This document shows, piece after piece, positions 47,324-59,013 of a stretch of 64,000 nt of DNA. The DNA lies in NCBI GenBank assembly GCA_900239685.1, contig OENT01000255.1:86497-150496 (forward strand). Reading direction: 5' to 3'. This DNA comes from Rotaria macrura (Eukaryota; Rotifera; Eurotatoria; Philodinida; Philodinidae). The translations under genes and the position numbers were made by a program. Numbering within the stretch: position 1 is the stretch's first letter; the number at the start of each line of letters is the position of its first letter. Under the pieces are notes generated by a model. It saw nothing but the letters and a program-made list of their open reading frames with translations. It ran no database searches and was not told the origin of the DNA.

Positions 47324-48794
47324 CCCAGGTCGTTCGTTCCGGAGCCCGGATCCCGCCGGAAACGGGATGTTTTCCGGCTTCTTCCAGCCGGTTCCGGTGT
47401 ATTTCCGGCCGGAAAAACCACCGGAACATGGAAGCAGTATTCCGGCCGGAAATATTCGTACCCGGAACCTGGATTTTCCGACAACTTCCCGCAACCGGAA
47501 ATTTCATGGAAATATCTCGGATCATCCAGGAACCTACCGGAACTATGGCGAGTTCCGCCCGGATCCAACCGGAAAAAACAATACCCCGATAACGAAGCAA
47601 CGGAAAAATGCAGGAAACGACCATCTTCCGACCAGATTTATTAAGATTATTTAGGCTTGGAAAATCAGGCCTCCGCTAGAAAAAAAATCACATCAAATAT
47701 TAAATTCTCATCTATACCAATCCTAAATACCCGAATCAGCATTTCACAAAAAAAGACCTTTAAAGGTCTTTTTTGGGATTTTTTTGTCTTTTTCCTTTAT
47801 TTTAAGGATTTTTTCGAATTTCTTTCGTGGAATCGGTAGAGAATNNNNNNNNNNNNNNNNNNNNNNNNNNNNNNNNNNNNNNNNNNNNNNNNNNNNNNNN
47901 NNNNNNNNNNNNNNNNNNNNNNNNNNNNNNNNNNNNNNNNNNNNNNNNNNNNNNNNNNNNNNNNNNNNNNNNNNNNNNNNNNNNNNNNNNNNNNNNNNNN
48001 NNNNNNNNNNNNNNNNNNNNNNNNNNNNNNNNNNNNNNNNNNNNNNNNNNNNNNNNNNNNNNNNNNNNNNNNNNNNNNNNNNNNNNNNNNNNNNNNNNNN
48101 NNNNNNNNNNNNNNNNNNNNNNNNNNNNNNNNNNNNNNNNNNNNNNNNNNNNNNNNNNNNNNNNNNNNNNNNNNNNNNNNNNNNNNNNNNNNNNNNNNNN
48201 NNNNNNNNNNNNNNNNNNNNNNNNNNNNNNNNNNNNNNNNNNNNNNNNNNNNNNNNNNNNNNNNNNNNNNNNNNNNNNNNNNNNNNNNNATTTTTGTGAC
48301 AAAAGCGTGTTTGGACGGAAATGTATTATGTTTCACTAGAATTTTATTTGTTCCCAGGTTATGTTCTGGTGTGTTTTAGGCTTGTTTAAAAGAGAAGTAA
48401 AAGCTCGATTGAAAGTTCGGAGACTTTACTTAGTAATTGTGAGTATTTAGCGCTGTTTTGGAAACGGCCAGATGAGTTTTCGGGAGCTTAGCGGAAACGG
48501 TCGGATCTGAGCCGTGTTCTATCCGGATTGGAAAATTGCTTTTTCCGCTATCAGTATCCGGTCCGGAAACGGTCGGATCTGGACAGTATGTGGTCTGGGC
48601 TTGGAAACGGTGTTTTCCGACGGCGGGTCCGGTATAAGAAACGGGAACCGTATCCGTGGATACGATCCGGTGCACGGAATCGCCGGGAATCAAGCCGGAT
48701 CCGGAAGCCGGAACCGATTTCGGAAACCCGCTTCCGGAATTTGTGGGAATAAAACGGGATCCGGCCGGTTCCCGCCGTACGTCTCGGACCTGGG
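47324..48794 (+). mobile_element. CCCAGG-ended element, CCGG-word type, copy 1 (contains N gap)
   Basis: Starts ACCCAGGTCGTTCG and ends GGACCTGGG followed by TA. The first ~270 bp contain 16 CCGG tetranucleotides, mostly as TTCCGG or CCGGAA; the last ~340 bp are similarly packed and add GGATCC/TCGGATC words. The left 500 bp reappear inverted at 55533-55030 and the right end reappears inverted from 53479, with homology starting exactly at CCCAGG, which defines the termini. The interior is AT-rich with AAAGACCTTTAAAGGTCTTTTT hairpin sequence around 47750-47775. No transposase frame; the long ORFs on both strands come from palindromic words. 445 Ns interrupt the centre. Confidence 0.75.
47845..48289. 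other. Assembly gap (445 N)
   Basis: Unresolved bases inside the element at 47324-48794. The corresponding interior of the second copy (53.9-54.6 kb) is strongly palindromic, which could explain the failed assembly. ORFs drawn across it are artefacts. Confidence 0.99.
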
Positions 48795-48983
48795 TATCTT
48801 GGCTTTCTTGCCAGATTCCATATCTTCTATCCGATAAGATTCTTCTTTCCTTCCTTCAACCAGAATCTTGTCTGAAGTTGCTGAACTTATTCATGGACAT
48901 CAGATCGGATTCAGTTGCAGGAAGGAAAGAAGAATCTTATCGGATATTCAAGAAGATATGGAATCTGGCAAGAAAGCCAAGAT
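48795..48983. repeat. Near-perfect hairpin (foldback) next to element copy 1
   Basis: Left arm 48795-48855 begins TATCTTGGCTTTCTTGCC; right arm 48920-48983 is its reverse complement with essentially one small indel. The hairpin begins at the first base after the CCTGGG end of the preceding element. Downstream to about 49075 the words GATTCTTG/AAGAATC continue to recur, so this may be part of yet another word-rich element. Confidence 0.8.
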
Positions 48984-49257
48984 ATTCATGATTCTTTTGA
49001 GATCATCCAAGATTCTTGGGCAAGAAAGAAAAACGAATCTTGCCTGACGATGTGATTCTTGCCTCGCCAGACAAGAATGTATCTACAAGAAGCTGGAAAG
49101 AACGATGTCAAGATCGTCGACTAGTGCAATTATTGAGATTCAATTTCTAACTATTTAAATCATTGAGTCATTTTTCATGAAAGAATCGAGAAACGCTTGG
49201 GTTACTCTAAAATTGAAGATAAATTTTTATTTGAATATTCATCTCACAGGAGCATAC

Positions 49258-49481
49258 AACAAACAAAGTTATTGGATTCTGTCGGATCCGACAATTTCCT
49301 ATCTATCGGATCACAATGGATCCTGCCAGCGGAATACGGGAGTATCCAACTGTCGGATATTGCCGGAAATAAAAGGATCGACTTGGAATCCGAGCATCGG
49401 ATCCGACTGGCCACCGATAGTTGGATGTTGTCGGATCGCTTAAGGTCCCAATAGGATCCTATTGGGTAACTTCGACCTGGG
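49258..49481. mobile_element. CCCAGG-ended element, TCGGATCC-word type, right end only
   Basis: Contains eight TCGGA/TCCGA words in about 200 bp (for example GTCGGATCCGACA) and a GGTCCCAATAGGATCCTATTGGG palindrome, and ends TTCGACCTGGG at 49481. The reverse complement of that end, CCCAGGTCGAAG, directly continues the reading frame of a minus-strand coiled-coil exon. No matching left terminus was found, so the left boundary is approximate. Confidence 0.55.
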
Positions 49482-52207
49482 ACGTATTTCTTCTTGTAAA
49501 TTATCATATTTTGATTTGTAATCAATTTTCTCTTGTTCAATTACATCTTTTTCATGCTTTAAACGACGTAGTTCATGCTGTAGAACTGTTTTTTCTTCTA
49601 ATGCCATTTCTAAATCGATTTTATAACGGATTGTTACATCAAGGGATTCTTTGTGCAATTGTAAATCGGATTGTAAACATTTCGTACGTTGATGAAGATC
49701 ATCATTTTCAGCTGATAATAATTTCATTTCTTCTCGATGTCTTAATTTGATTTTTTCGATATCTTCTTCTCGTAGTACACCTGCAGCTTTTAATTGTAAA
49801 GTATTTGCTTGATGTAGAAGCAATTTTTCGTCTAAACAAATAAGAAGACTATTGTACAACTTTTATTCTTTCTAGAACAATGATCATATTGAATTACTTC
49901 AATCAACAATACATTACTAACCTAGTACATTTTCACGATAAAAGAAATTATCGAACATATTGTAAATGCGGTATCCTATTTTAAAGTTTGTTGACGATCA
50001 TGTCTGATTTACTGAATTTCTACTTTGTCTTGGCTCTTTTTATTTATGTGATGACCTATCCACATCAATTTTGACCGAGAGAACGAAGAAAATATAAATT
50101 AGACCAACAATTGTGAATATAGAACAGTTTTTACACTCATATATGATGGTATATAGGAATAACTAGAAGTGACTTATATACATCTCGTGTACTTCACTTC
50201 TTTCAAATAGGTCGTCTTCGCCATCATAGAATTTCTATAGCACTAAACAATCAGAGTTTTGAAAATACACTGCAGTAGTTTACTCTATTAAAGTTCATCT
50301 TAATATTTAACTGTGATATCAATTATCATTATGATGCATATTTGCATCACAAAATGATAAATAAATAAAATCGATAACATAGAATGAAATGAATTTTTTT
50401 TCAATGCATCATTAAATTAAATCGAATCTATATTCATTACTGTTACCGAGTTGTGTTGCAACGATAGGATTAGTTTGTTCATGACTCGACAAATCGTTCT
50501 TGTTTCATTCTTATATAAACTACACTTAAAGATATACAGCGGCAATAATAATAAAATTTGTCAACACTCGAACTGTTCATCCTAATGAGAGAAATCTCTG
50601 AAGTGATTTATTGCTTAGGATTCTGAGCTATGTGTATATATAGATATATTGTTTATATACTAATGAGTGAGGAATACGCTCGAAACATGTGTAGTCTTTT
50701 ACTGGTTTTTGCAGAAATATTGAACAATTCAATTTTTCTGTTTTAAAGTTACAGTAATTATTCTCTATCAGTGCCATAGGAAAATTCATTTGCAGTAGTA
50801 AACTGACATTAGTGAGATCCGTTTTAGTAGAGAATTACAGATTTAAGGTTCAATAAAAGCCGTTCCTAGTGTTTTTGGGAGAAACCGTGATGTATTTTTT
50901 ACAACAAATACAACATTACATGCATCAATCGTCACAATTCTTTTTCTAACATTCGGTCCATTTGATAAAAAAAAATACTTTACATAGATTCCAACCAAAA
51001 ACAACTCATTACAATATTAAGTTGAATATTCAGGAAGTCCCAATCAATTTTACTGCAAGAAAAATAATCTCGATGAAACGCTAGAACTTTACTTCGGACA
51101 AGAGAACTAATGTCCACAGTTTGAGCACGTATTGAGCCCATTTTAATTTTTTGGCTGTACAAGTAATAGCTCTAACTTGATTCTATTTGTAGATCAAAAC
51201 ATATATTAAATTATCTTCAGAGTAATTGTCGAATTTATTTTCAACTGACAAGCGATTATCGAACATGAATATGGCATAGAATTAGTCTTTATTTAGGAAT
51301 CTAATGCACTAATAAAAGATATTCTTTACATCTGGCATTGCCAGGATACTCAATGAACTATCTGATATATTTAACAGCTCACATCGAATGACTTTGGTTT
51401 GATTTTCAATTTTACACTTACGATATGCTTGAAAACTCATCAAAATCGATCATAACTGGGTTATAGAGACGCATGAAAACGAAGTTTTTCTTTGGATGCA
51501 TTTAGTATTACTAAAAATTTTGTGTAGCTTGCCTATTTACATCGCTGGCAAATGTCAATTCGAATAGTTCTCTCTTTCTCTCTCAATATATAAATCATTA
51601 TAGGAAAATATCTTTTTTTACCGCAATGATCTCGTTCTTCTGTTAATTTGATGAATCGTTGATTTAATATATCTTTTTCTTCTTCTAATGATTGAAGTGT
51701 TTGTTTCACATTTTTTAATTCCACGTTTAAATTTTTTGTTGTCCATTCTAAACGTTGTTTTTCGTTGATTTCTTTTTCTAATTTCGTTTCCGTTTCGCGT
51801 AACAATTGATCATTTTTTTTATACAATGCTTCAAAATTATTTTTCTTTATTTCCATATCTTTTAATTGCCGTTTTAATTCAAGACTATCCTCTTGTTTAC
51901 GTTCGATTTGTTTTATACCTTCTTTAAGTTCACTTAATCGTTCCTAAAGAAAAAAAAGAAAGAAAGAAATGATCAAGAAAACATTAGGCTATGATTTTAT
52001 CGTATATGTTTTTCTTTTTCTATTATTATACCATATTATTTTGAATTGACGATGTTGAAGAAGACATTGAACCACGTAGACTATTAAAATCGTGATGCGC
52101 TGATGTACGCGATGATTCCCGTTGAGTTGATGAAACCATATCATTCGAATATTTGTCTGTAATATGTTTGAGATCGTGTCTATCATTCGTCATGGAAGGC
52201 CAATGAA
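49482..52207 (-). CDS. Coiled-coil protein, partial, apparently truncated by insertion
   Basis: Three in-phase minus-strand exons: 52207-52032, 51943-51622 and 49831-49482, with introns of 88 nt and 1.8 kb. Exon A is Ser-rich (SLRGSMSSSTSSIQNN). Exons B and C are almost pure heptad coiled coil (ERLSELKEGIKQIERKQED, ETETKLEKEINEKQRLEW, then LRHREEMKLLSAENDD, RLKHEKDVIEQEKIDYKSK). I do not recognise the family; centrosomal, kinase-tail or flightless-interacting proteins are possible by type. Exon A enters in phase 1, so a 5' exon is missing. Exon C reads to NLQEEIR and then runs straight into the CCCAGG end of the 49.3-49.48 kb element, with no donor; the frame dies 14 codons later. No continuation was seen beyond the element. 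Confidence 0.65.
49832..51621. other. 1.8-kb intron of the coiled-coil gene
   Basis: Bounded by donor G|GTAAAA and acceptor TTTAG on the minus strand. AT-rich; nothing recognised inside. Confidence 0.5.
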
Positions 52208-53478
52208 CTATAAAAGAGAACAAAAAAAATGAACCATTGTAGTTATTGACAAGCATAGGCTCGTATGCGATCATAACTAATTGCATTTACATTTCTATCT
52301 TGCTGTTCACAATTAATCTATAAATCAACGTATGAACTTATGTTTTAGAAAATAATCGAAAGATCTTTATTCAAAATATATTCATAATTACATGTATGTT
52401 TGCAATGGGTGGGGCAAAAGTTTTGTATTAATTTTATTTTTGATATAACTCTGGGATGCAATATCGTAGAGACTAGATTGGGTTTTTGTTAGAAAGAGCA
52501 AAGTGTCTAGTGCAAAAATATATAAAAGAATTTGATTGGAAATTTTTTTTCTAAGACCACAACAGTCTTCGAGCAGAAGACGCCAGGAAACTATTACGCA
52601 ACTTTTTTGAAATTAGACAATATTTCGTATTAGTAGACAAGTTCTCTTTTTATTCTTCTAATCCAGATTTTATAATGTAAGGATAGTGCACTCATACTTT
52701 AAGTTTTTGGGTGTGGGTGTATGTGTGAATAGTTCCAGTTCCCTCTCAAATACACACATCCGAACCCACTTCGAATCGTTTGCTTGATTTGTGTAGGAGT
52801 CATTACCAATTTCTCGAGAGCTTTAATCCTCTGGCTTCCTATCAACGAGAGATGATGTGAGGTCGAAAGCGATAGCCAGTGAAAAGAATGATGAGTGTTT
52901 GTGTTTCGAAAACGAGTTGTTATCGTCTGATTTATGTTCTCCAAATCTCTAAACTCGTATAGAGCAACTGCAGATCATTTCAGAAATCAAGTAATGCGAT
53001 ATTAAAAAAACACACATGATCGAAGCTCTTGATTACACTTTCTGCCTCGCATAGAAAATAAACTGAAATCATTTTCGAAGCGCGACATTGTCAAAAAAAA
53101 TGGTATTAGCCACTGATCAGCTCATAATACATTCTAATTGCACTCGAGTCTACTGAAGTTCTCTATTCAGCATCATATATGGTGCAAGTCACTACATATG
53201 TGGAAGTGTCTTAAATATCAGCTTGCCATTTGTCGGCAAGTTTACCCGAGATCTTCCTATAAGAATGTTGCACATTCGAGAATGATAAAATCAAAAATTA
53301 CGCATAGCATATAAGAAAGTCACTCTTGAAAAATATTATCATTGTCTCGTGGAGTGTGCCCGAGTTTATTAATAAAAAGGAAGAAGTAAAATCCGATCCG
53401 AAGAATAAATGAGAACTGAGAAACAACTTTAGCATGCTGTGACACAGGCTGGCTACGAAGTCAACATATTTAAAATAA
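52208..53478. other. Upstream of coiled-coil exons, no feature recognised
   Basis: AT-rich flank expected to hold a missing 5' exon of the coiled-coil gene. The ORF at 52699-52944 (minus) has no splice context. No repeats recognised. Confidence 0.4.
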
Positions 53479-55533
53479 CCCAGGCCAAAGACGTACAGCA
53501 GGAACCTGCCGGATCCAGTGTTATTCCCACGATTTCCGGAAGCGGGTTTCCGAAATTGGTTCCAGCTTGCTTCCCACCATTTCCGGGCACCGGAGCGTAT
53601 CCACGGATAAGGTTCCCGTTTCCTACACGGGATCCGTCGACGAGAAAGAACGTTTCCGTGTCTGAACAGAAAACGACACAGATCCGACCGTTTCCGCTCA
53701 GTTCACGAAACCACATATCACCGTTTCCCGAACATCTCTACAAACTCTAATCAACTCAGCAAAGCTTTCAATATTCCAAAACCAACTTCTTTTTCACCTT
53801 TAGGAAAACCTTGGACACACTTAAAGATTCACCGAGAACAAAACCTTAATTGTTAAACACTTAAGTTGTTTTGAAAATCCCTTTTATTTTCACTGAGTGG
53901 AAACTGTTGTTCCGAAGAAAATATCTAACAATACCAATACCACAGCTACCCAACATACCATATAGTATAAGTGTTGATATTGGCACCCGCGGTGGGCATT
54001 GCTACTGCTCTTATTGCTGCTATTAGTATCCATATAGGCACTATCCATCCTGAGCCCATGATTCCAGAAAAACAAAGATCACCGAATTCTTCGCATCATG
54101 AGAAATGCGCCGCGTCTACACCAATCGGACATCTTTTGAACCCCACCTCCCCATAGGTAATTCGACACGGGAAGTGCGAATATCGTATCCATTTTTCTCG
54201 AAAGCCTATTAGTCGGCAAGGAACCAACAGAAATCGAGTTTTTGAAAAAATAGCGCCGCATAGGTAATTTGACATTGGAAGCCGAAATTTCACACGATCT
54301 ATTGAAAACTCGATTTCTATTACTTCTCGGTCGACCAATAGGGTTTCTAGAAAAATGGACGCGAAATTCGGACTCCCCGTGTCGAATTACCTATGGGGAG
54401 CTATTTTTTGAAGAAACTTCAGTGGTAAAAAGATCCGACGCATTTTTTAGGCTAGGGTAAAGGAATGACATTCGGTTATCGATAATCATGGGTTCAGGAT
54501 GTATGGTGCGTATATCCATAATAATAGCAGTACCTACACCATTGCGAAAAGGAATCGGAAAATTCGAATACTGAGACCCCAATTTCGTGTTGGTATTGGT
54601 ACATTTCTATTCGGAAGACCTAAAAATCAGACTTTTAGTCTTTTGCAAACCGAGAACGATATGTGTAAGGACAGCACACATGATAAATACCACCATTTTG
54701 AGACTTTCCCGAGTCTTCAATCAAGGTAAGTGACGGCTGAAAGGTCTCAACATGGCCTATGTTATATAAACTTTCATGAAATAGAGTTGAATTGCGCACT
54801 CGTACACCGAAAACAATAACACTCTTCGTACAAACTAATACATTTTACCGCGACTCCATAAAAGTATGATAACCTATTCATTTGATCGGCATAGTCCTCA
54901 AAGTGAAGGATTTAGAAAAAAAAATCCCAATAAAGACCTTTAAAAATCTTTTTTTGTAAAACTGTGTATGTATCAAGGAATGATATAAATGACAATTTCT
55001 TTCGCTGGAAAGTCTTAGAATTTGATTTTCTACCGATTCCACGAAAAAATCCTCACAGTGAAGGATCTAGAAAAAAAATCCCAAAAAAAACCTTTAAAGG
55101 TCTTTTTTTGTGATATGCTGATTCGGGTATTTAGGATTGGTGTAAGTGAGAATTTAATATTTGATGTGATTTTTTTTCTAGCGGAGGCCTGATTTTCCAA
55201 GCATAAATAATCTTAATAAATCTGGTCGGAAGACGGTCGTTTCCTTCATTTTTCCGTTGCTTCGTTATCGGGTTATTGTTTTTTCCGGTTGGATCCGGGC
55301 GGAACTTGCCATGGTTCCGGTAGGTTCCTGGATGATCCGAGGTATTTCCATGAAATTTCCGGTTTCGGGAAGTTGTCGGAAAATCCAGGTTCCGGGTACG
55401 GATATTTCCGGCCGGAATACTGCTTCCATGTTCCGGCGGTTTTTCCGGCCGGAAATACACCGGAACCGGCTGGAAGAAGCCGGAAAACATCCCGTTTCCG
55501 GCGGGATCCGGGCTCCGGAACGAACGACCTGGG
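53479..55533 (-). mobile_element. CCCAGG-ended element, CCGG-word type, copy 2 (inverted)
   Basis: 2055 bp from CCCAGGCCAAAGACG to CGACCTGGG, flanked by AA on both sides. Its right 500 bp match the left end of copy 1 in inverse orientation, including the CCGG-dense block and the AAAGACCTTTAAAGG hairpin; its left end matches copy 1's right end (shared GACGTAC, TTCCGGAAGCGGGTTTCCGA). Homology stops exactly at CCCAGG on both sides. The interior includes a duplicated AAGACCTTTAAA block at about 54890-54960 and 55060-55115. It has no credible transposase, so it is non-autonomous. Confidence 0.75.
54001..54540. repeat. Nested palindromes inside element copy 2
   Basis: Inner arms about 54148-54262 and 54283-54398 are inverted copies beginning CCCCATAGGTAATTCGACAC. 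Outer arms about 54001-54065 and 54475-54540 are inverted copies containing CATCCTGAGCCCATGATT / AATCATGGGTTCAGGATG. Together they form a structure of roughly 540 bp that can fold on itself. Confidence 0.7.
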
Positions 55534-57220
55534 AACGGGTGAGGCAGATAGAATGGTCGCGTTTTGTTTTTCTCTTTGAGGCATAGAAAAATCGCTTTAT
55601 AAACTAATGTGAAGCTCGTTTGATAGAAAATACATGTCTCCACAACATTTCTGCGGGCAGTTTTCAAGTTAATCTATGTTGTCGGCAAAACATTTCAAAG
55701 ATTAACATCTAATAAATCTTGCATCTGCAAATTCTTATTCTTTGGAGTTATCTCTTGATTTGTTTACTCCGATGGTCATAAAATTAAATACTCACCCAAA
55801 CGTATTTAGCATCATGAAACAGAGAATTTCGTGCTCTACATTTCCATGACCTTTGCAACCCTTTTAGTGTTCCTCTTATATGCAAGAGAAAGAATTTGAA
55901 CTAATATATGGGGCAATTTGTAGATGCATTGCGGAAAAAAATTTTTCAAAGACAGATTTGTCGTATAAGACTATTATGCGAATGTAACGTTCTATGTGGA
56001 GAAGGTCCAGTTTCCATCCAGGGATGTAATGCTCCCGCTTGAGTGCATTGTATAAATGATGTTTAACCTTCCATCTTCATTTCTTCTCATATTATGAATT
56101 GTCTTTACTTCATTCTTCTCAATTGTTCTTACTTTGTATCCTTTGTTTCTCTTCTTACTCTCTTTCATTATTTTATTGTGCTTACTTCACTGTCCTTCCC
56201 TTGACTTCTTATTGTCTCTTGTAATGCTCTATGATCCTTTGTCTTAGTTGCGTATATAAGCACGTGGTTTTTTATGTAAAAGATACGATTGTATGATATG
56301 AAGGAATGAATAAAATGTAATTCCATCAGCACTAGTCTCCCTTCTATCAGAAATCGTCACAGCGAATACCGTCTTACGAAGAATTTAATTCTGAGCAGAA
56401 TGTTATAAATGGTGACTTGATTAGTTAAATTGTTTTTGCTCTTTACCATTGGAAGAGTACAAAGTAGTTGGCTGTCCCGCGCAAAAGGTTTTTTAACGTT
56501 TTCAAATTGTCATCTTCAAAATTTTTCCTCTGAAATATTCATTCTAAAATTATGAAAATTGCATCGAAAGATCCAAACTTTTTTACAGAATTTTGTGACA
56601 TATTTGAGGTTTTAGCAGAGTTGTTTAGAAGTATTTTCATAAGTACTTTCGCTTTTTTTAACCTTCACATATACATAATTGAATAGACATCAATTTTTGA
56701 AATTTTGTGCCGGTAGCAAAGATTGATTTGAAAAGTACACTCAGCAGCTTTGTAGAGAAATGAATGCTCTAGATCTAACGAGCTGCAGGCCAGATCCTAA
56801 AGCGATTTTTGAATGACTCAAAAAAAGATAATGAAAGCGTTCATTGTATCTGCCTCACCCGTTTTGAGAAAACGGAAGTACTACTTGAAATAAAGGTGTT
56901 TCAGGAAGTCAGTATTCTGATAAGAGAAACCATCTAATAATCATACTGTTAAATAAAATTCTGTGCATACGAAAATTTTGAACTATATTCACTTTCAGAA
57001 AACCGTAATCAAGCTTTGAAATCTGTAGTTCTGAAAATATCTTATTGTATGATGTTCTGTGAGCATAAATGGTAATAGACATTTTTTTTTATAGATCGTA
57101 TGATTTTATGTTGAGCAATTATTCTCTGAAATTTTCTCGATAGTTATTTTTCAAAAGAAAATACGGTTCGACTGAAGGATATTATTTTTGAGAACATCTT
57201 TAATTCAACTTTTCACTCAC
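55534..57220. other. No gene recognised
   Basis: AT-rich sequence downstream (on the minus strand) of the coiled-coil exon's donor; any next exon was not found. A C/T-rich patch occurs at 56065-56240. No repeat recognised. Confidence 0.45.
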
Positions 57221-57640
57221 CAGTATTCATCATTGGGGATGAAGCTGTCAAAGGCGTAATATTTTGTTTGAGACTTTTGATTTCCTTATTCAGTCGCTCT
57301 ATCTCTTGCTGATACTGTTGGATTTCTTGATTTAGTCGATCATTGTCCCGTTGGATACGTTGAATCTTTTTGTTTAGTTTGTCTTTGTCATTTTCTGAAG
57401 GCTGGATTTCCTCTTGAAGTTTTAACAAATCGTCACTGAGACGTTGAATCCTCACTTCGTGTGCCGCACAATTTTTATCAAGTGCATTATTGTCAGCATT
57501 AAGCGCTTTATTGTCAGCATTAAGAGCTTTATTGTCAGCATTAAGAGCCTGATTATCAGCACCAAGCTTACTGGATCGTTCTTTCAGACGCTCATTTTCC
57601 TTACTGAGTTGTTCGTAACTAGGTTTCTCAATACCATAAC
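57221..57640 (-). CDS. Coiled-coil exon with 7-residue tandem repeat (partial gene)
   Basis: 420-nt exon with clear borders: acceptor TTTTTCAG before 57640 and donor ACTG|GTGAGT after 57221; both edges are phase 1. It encodes SYEQLSKENERLKERSSKLG, then about three copies of the heptad ALNADNK, then long coiled coil (LNKKIQRIQRDNDRLNQEIQ, EIERLNKEIKSLKQNI). The heptad copies are encoded by near-identical 21-nt units at about 57485-57550. Partner exons are not certain. The ADP-ribosyltransferase lies 2.3 kb upstream on the same strand and exon-like fragments lie between, so they could form one gene; this is unproven. Confidence 0.6.
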
Positions 57641-58215
57641 CTGAAAAACAGAGAAAAACAGTTTAAAAATCACAAACTGATTATGATCATATGTGTCTGA
57701 GCCCAAAACAATCAGGAATATTGGTTTCCCATGAAACTTATGAGTCATAGAGAGAACTGACCATTCGATTAGATTTCATGTTGGAAGAAAACATATTCGC
57801 ATTTTTTTCCTTTAAATAATGACAAAAACTTTAGGGATTATGCTTTTAATCAAGTAGCATACCCAGCTTATACTGCTGTTCTTTTTTAACGTTTACTATG
57901 CATCTATTCGAGCGAACATACAATCCACTGAAAGGATAATCTGTGATCTGCAGAAAACCGCATGAAAAAATCAGAATAGCACTTGAGAAGTCTAAATGTA
58001 CCGGAGTTATTTCCTTAAATACTTTTCTATCTTTAACTATTCTTCATATCACCACTACTCAGAATGATTTCAGATAAACTTCGACAAAAGAAAAAAAATC
58101 AATCAGGAGTCCTGATCTTCTGCTGCAAGTGTATTTCAAGTTATTCTTTGTTCAATAACAAAGGTTCCCAATTCACACACTAAATTCATTCGATTTTCTA
58201 TCTTTTAATGATATT

Positions 58216-58680
58216 AGTGCGTTCTTAGTTCATCGAAAAAATTGCGTCTGACTGGTACTATCTGCAAGACCTTTCTTAGCAGTGCTTCTCTTGGATCATA
58301 TAAATCAAGTAATGTTCTTCTTAAACTGGACTTCTCCTGTACACTCTGCCAGAGGTAATTTTCTTTGAGAATAGTCATCAAGAAAACAATACACTCAATG
58401 CAACAGCTGAAAGAGTTGAAACTCAAATATGAACGATCATGGCTGAGAATAGAAAAAAATAAGGCTAGTTAGTGCTTACATTTCGAAGAAGACGTAATAT
58501 TCAATTCTTTAGCAAACGAGAAGATACTTTGTGCGTCGAACTTATCCTGTAAAATTGCTGTAGAGAAATTCACTTGATTATTGAGCAATACTATACTCTA
58601 AGTTACAGCTACGCACAAGTATATTGATTCCGATATTCATCCTCTGCGGTAGACGATCAACTAATTTTATTGCGCTCCTA
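58216..58680 (-). other. Exon-like fragments between coiled coil and ART
   Basis: Minus-strand stretches with protein-like residues and intron-like borders: about 58680-58622 (IKLVDRLPQRMNIGINILV), about 58560-58490 (DKFDAQSIFSFAKELNITSS, donor AAAT|GTAAGC) and about 58430-58216 (LRRTLLDLYDPREALLRKVL and then VPVRRNFFDELRTH, ending at TAA). I could not join all of them in one frame. They may be exons of an unrecognised gene, part of the ART gene, or decayed. Confidence 0.3.
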
Positions 58681-59013
58681 CAATAGAGATTGACATTAGT
58701 AAACAAAGAATTTTTTGTTTGCTTTGCTTTGCTCTTTCCGTTTTTCACTATACTCTTTCTTAATTAGTTTTCAACTGTGATTTAGAATCCCATTTAACGA
58801 TTGATTCAACTCTTTATTTCCTTAATTAATGCATTACATTGAGCTGATCTCGACCATTGAATCATTTTCAAATAGAACAATATCTGTAAATGCTAACGCT
58901 TTAATTAACCGAAGTACAGCCATATTGCATAATTTAACTTTGAATTCAACTATCAAGGAAACTGATACCACCGTTTCAACGATTCACTTTTACAGTTAAA
59001 TATGCAATTAATA

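Noticed and set aside
47197-47654. Five overlapping ORFs on both strands, Pro/Arg/Gly-rich
   Set aside because: They arise because CCGG/GGATCC words lack stop codons in most frames. The same ORFs recur mirrored at 55131-55667, with no conserved start or domain.
47784-48339. Long open frames of 166-179 codons on both strands
   Set aside because: They consist almost entirely of N bases and are not coding evidence.
48430-49540. ORFs of 74-111 codons as possible genes
   Set aside because: They lie within word-dense repeats and the hairpin; translations show repeated Arg/Gly/Ser words only.
53439-53750. 103-codon ORF starting before the element
   Set aside because: Reads into the CCGG-word end of element copy 2; a mirrored version exists in copy 1.
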